From the NCBI GenBank assembly GCA_964023275.1, contig OZ029919.1, positions 12,893,702-12,957,701 of the forward strand: a stretch of 64,000 nucleotides of DNA. Direction: 5' to 3'. Below the pieces are notes generated by a model that saw only the letters and a program-made list of their open reading frames with translations, was not told the DNA's origin and ran no database searches. A program made the translations under genes and the position numbers. Positions 61,100 through 64,000 of the stretch are shown in pieces; positions within the stretch are counted from its first letter, which is position 1, and each line of letters begins with the position of its first letter. Origin of the DNA: Norana najaformis. Lineage: Eukaryota; Annelida; Clitellata; Crassiclitellata; Hormogastridae.

Positions 61100-62740
61100 C
61101 TGTAGATACTCGGCTATAAGTCGACCTCGCGTATAAGTCGACCCCTAAATTTTCGACCTCGGAGAGGGTAAAAGTCTATGACCTGCGCATAAGTCGACCC
61201 CTAAATTTTCGACCTCAGAGAGGATAAGTCTATTTTTGTTTTTACATATAAATTTGGATATTTTGAAGTGCTTTTAAACGACGTGTTTCTAGATATAATT
61301 CTGAACATTTTACGGTGCTTTGAAACACCAAGCAAAGGCACCAAGTTAGACCCAAAGATAGGAACACGTGCTGCGCGAACACGTACTCCGCCCAAAATAC
61401 CCAATAAATATCTACCAACAAATTTATACTCGAACTACCTTTAAATTTAATAGTTTGTATAAGTTTTAAGTTAATTTTAACAGACTGCACTTTAACAATT
61501 TTCGCCACTTACCATTACTTGCCGACTATGTTTCCACACAGAAAATCATGGCGGAAGTTATGGTGCCATTACTCGAAATTTGGAATACAGAAGGCAAAAT
61601 GTTATAGCGCTATTCTCTATTTAAAGAAACTACACTATCAGTACTATTTTACGTTTGGAAAGCTTCCTTTTATTTACAGATTAGCAAAATCACTCAAATC
61701 CTTCAAAGTCAGAGTTTTCATCTTCACAGAAAAGTAAATTATATATCTCTTCAGTTACAGCTAGATCGTCCGTGTAAATGTCGGTTTCGTCGTCAGTATC
61801 ATCGATTTCAGAGTCGTCTTCGTTAGGTTCTGTCTCGTAGATCGCGTCGTCTTGTGAGCCGTCCATGGAGTTACTGATGCCGCATTTAAAAAATGACAGC
61901 TCTACCATTTTTCTGGGCAAATAATCCCAGGCGTCCTTCACCCATTGACAAACCAAATCCAAATCGGGTTTCTTTGTGTGCCCAACTTTGGTAACTGCTG
62001 CCGTGCCTGATGTCATCCACTCCATCCAAAATTTACGCACTCGATCTTTGGCAAACGTCCAACGGTTGAAGAACAGATGTCAATCCACCAGGAATTACAC
62101 ACATATCTGTGTGTAAATGTTTGACCTTGGATTTAACGGATTCGGTTAGATGTCAGCATCATATGATAGCCGTTTGCGCTTACCGGTTATGTCAGCCATA
62201 ATTTCGGTCAAAATTTATCGCTTACACAAACAACTAATAACTGCACAACTTGAAAACCTGAGGTAACTCACGGACGGCCAAACGAAGAAAGAGGGAAGGT
62301 TGTACCGGAAAGTGAGCATGAATTTCTGGTCGTAGCGTCATTATGCGCTATAAAATCCAAAGACGTAGCTTGGCCGAGAAAGCATTGCACCCAATGAAGA
62401 TAGAACAAGAAATAAGAACTGATGTTTAGCGATGGATGGTAGCATGGTTAGTAGGAGATACCGGGTATTTATTTTGCTTTGTTAAGCATTAATTCTTTAT
62501 ATTATCATCTGCTTTATAACATTATATTTGAATTTCTTAAAGGTGCGTGTGTAAGCAGGATCCCGTTGATGCGTCGCGATCGCCGACAGATGTGTTGAAG
62601 TCTTTCCATTCTTGTGTCGTACAGTCGTCGTCGGCTGGTAAATCTTGCGATCTTGGCTTGACCCTGGTATAAGTCGACCCCCCAAATTCCGACTTTCAAA
62701 ATTGTCCAAAATTTCTCGACTTATAGGCGAGTATTTACGG
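61100..62740 (-). mobile_element. pogo/Tigger-type DNA transposon, internally deleted
   Basis: TIRs of about 25 bp: the left end starts CTGTAGATACTCGGCTATAA and the reverse-complemented right end starts CCGTAAATACTCGCCTATAA. TA on both sides (61098-61099, 62741-62742). The minus strand holds both ends of a transposase. An ATG at 62199 starts MADITGKRKRLSYDAD, then a stop. Further on, GGLTSVLQPLDV (about 62055-62100) is followed after a frameshift by RKFWMEWMTSG, VCQWVKDAW and CGISNSMDGSQDD with an acidic tail, ending at 61690. The DNA-binding domain and most of the DDE catalytic core are gone, so this 1.64-kb copy is non-autonomous. It lies in kinase intron 3. Confidence 0.75.
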
Positions 62741-62742
62741 TA

Positions 62743-63590
62743 GGTTTTATACAGCGACAGTATGGCCTCAACCCTGCTCTTTTTGCAATGAATATATTGG
62801 GTGAGATCCTTCACCACTGCTGCCTATTTGAATGAGTGCCACGCCATTTAAAGTCCCGTGCATGAACTGTACTGGCCCGAGATTTAAATCTCTGAAATAA
62901 GCCACAATCGACACGCGAACCGAAGTTCCTCACGCATAGAGGTTCCTTGGTGTATGCGTTTACTGATGTAGCTAACTAGGCCAGTCTGTGAAGCCACACG
63001 GTGTTACGTATCGGGTTGCAGTCGAGAATTATCATTTGAGGCATATAGAATATAACTAGGAGTCAAGTGAAATTAGAACTCTGTTGTATCGGTGGGCTGA
63101 AAGATATTGTGGCCTCATGGATAAGGTGAATGCTTAACTTACTTTGAAATAGGCCTGATTGTACAAAATGACTCGCATGTGACCTTTGGATGATTAATTT
63201 ATTATCCAATGACAGGGTAATGGGTAGTCAGGTACCAGCTAAGAATGGACTCAGGTACCCAGCTGGGCTGTAGTTTACCAAAATGTTGACCCTTTAGTCA
63301 TGATCATCATCGTCATGGTATGAGCCTCACTTTATGGTATGACCTCGGAATACATCTGGGAGCTCTGTGTTTCTGTCTTGAGCCAGCTGGGTGGTTATCA
63401 TTGCATTCTGCATCTTGTGGGGACATAGTCATCCCATGCTGCTGTATAACTGCGCTGGCACTCTGTGATTTCTTGTGTACTGGAGCATCCTGCTGGAACA
63501 ATCTAACCCTGAAAGTACATATATTTCCAAGAGAGGCAACTCAGTAAACATTTTCAACTCACATTAAATCACACCTTGTAGGATCTGTTA
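62743..63590. other. Kinase intron 3, unannotated part
   Basis: No exon of the kinase and no element that I can support. Confidence 0.35.
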
Positions 63591-63639
63591 GATAGCCATG
63601 TGGGGCATTCTTATAAGGTTCTTGAAAGGTGCCATATAA

Positions 63640-63700
63640 TTATTCTGGATTTATTAAGTGCCACTATCTAATGACAAAGCATCAATCGGTGCTGAGCTCT
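63640..63700 (-). repeat. 3' end fragment of an ATT-tailed retroelement (second copy)
   Basis: Shares ATTTATTAAGTGCCACTATC and TAATGACAAAGCATC with 31289-31330. Minus orientation. Confidence 0.4.
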
Positions 63701-63834
63701 TGTCCATGAAGTACATGCTTTAGGTCTCTGAACAGCAACCATCTCATGGGAGACTCCAACCTGCATACTTCACGTTATAAGGCAGGCGATCAAACCAGTT
63801 GGCTACCATGTCATGCAAATCCACTTGTGCATAA

Positions 63835-64000
63835 CGTAATTGTAATTGTAATTTGAGATTTATAAAGCGCCTCTTAGAGGATAAACTCAACAGATATGCT
63901 TCCGACCCGAAAAAGTAAAATCACTGTTGAACAGTACAGTCTTCAGGCACCTGCGGAACACTGAGAGGGGGAGAGAAAGGAGCTCAAGTCGCAATACTCG
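63835..64000 (-). mobile_element. CR1-like family-1-type 3' end, running off the window
   Basis: TAATTGTAATTGTAATTTGAG, then ATTTATAAAGCGCCTCTTAG, ATAAACTCAACAGATATGCT and CCGACCCGAA match, with substitutions, the 3' end of family 1 at 10765-10900. The body would lie to the right. Confidence 0.6.

Overview
The window is metazoan nuclear DNA: GT-AG introns, TATA-box promoters, AATAAA or ATTAAA signals, many microsatellites and a dense load of retrotransposon remains. The best lineage clue is a tandem pair of S1 serine proteases whose predicted mature N-terminus (VIGGTNASPGEFPWQ) and body resemble, as I recall them, the earthworm fibrinolytic enzymes (EFE-a/lumbrokinase group). I therefore infer an annelid, or at least a lophotrochozoan. 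All gene calls come from reading splice junctions and protein motifs by eye. No search was run.

Layout. (1) 1-17.3 kb: the last six exons of a plus-strand SCCPDH-like (saccharopine-dehydrogenase-like oxidoreductase) gene that starts left of the window. Its introns hold a tRNA-type SINE, a pogo/Tigger-type deletion element, a decayed CR1-like fragment and a minus-strand CR1-like element. (2) 17.3-19.9 kb: intergenic, with a (GA)n run and a TIR element. (3) 19.9-29.2 kb: protease copy A, six exons, carrying an in-frame stop, a Tyr in place of the Asp of GDSGG, and loss of the normal stop. Its introns hold a complete RTE-type retrotransposon with an open 1010-codon ORF and a probable solo LTR containing a minisatellite. 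(4) 29.2-38 kb: intergenic, with a PHD-EN-RT non-LTR element and CR1 fragments. (5) 38.1-43.4 kb: protease copy B, six intact exons, 278 codons. (6) 43.4-55.2 kb: a gene-free graveyard of mobile elements: a Polinton-type polB remnant, a Ty3/Gypsy gag fragment with a probable LTR, a minus-strand CR1 split by a plus-strand TTAC-tailed element, and two copies of a restriction-like-endonuclease (RLE) non-LTR element interrupted by other insertions. (7) 55.4 kb to the end: first three coding exons of a plus-strand MAP4K3/MAP4K5-type kinase that runs off the right edge. Intron 3 holds an internally deleted pogo/Tigger element.

The three host loci are unrelated: a membrane-associated oxidoreductase, secreted digestive-type proteases and a GCK-family kinase. 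They share no evident pathway. The proteases are one tandem duplication, with exons 1, 2, 4 and 5 identical in length between copies. What links the rest of the window is transposition: at least eight element classes, several nested, and many unrelated elements ending in the same short core (GCGC-TATAAAT-like) followed by a family-specific microsatellite.
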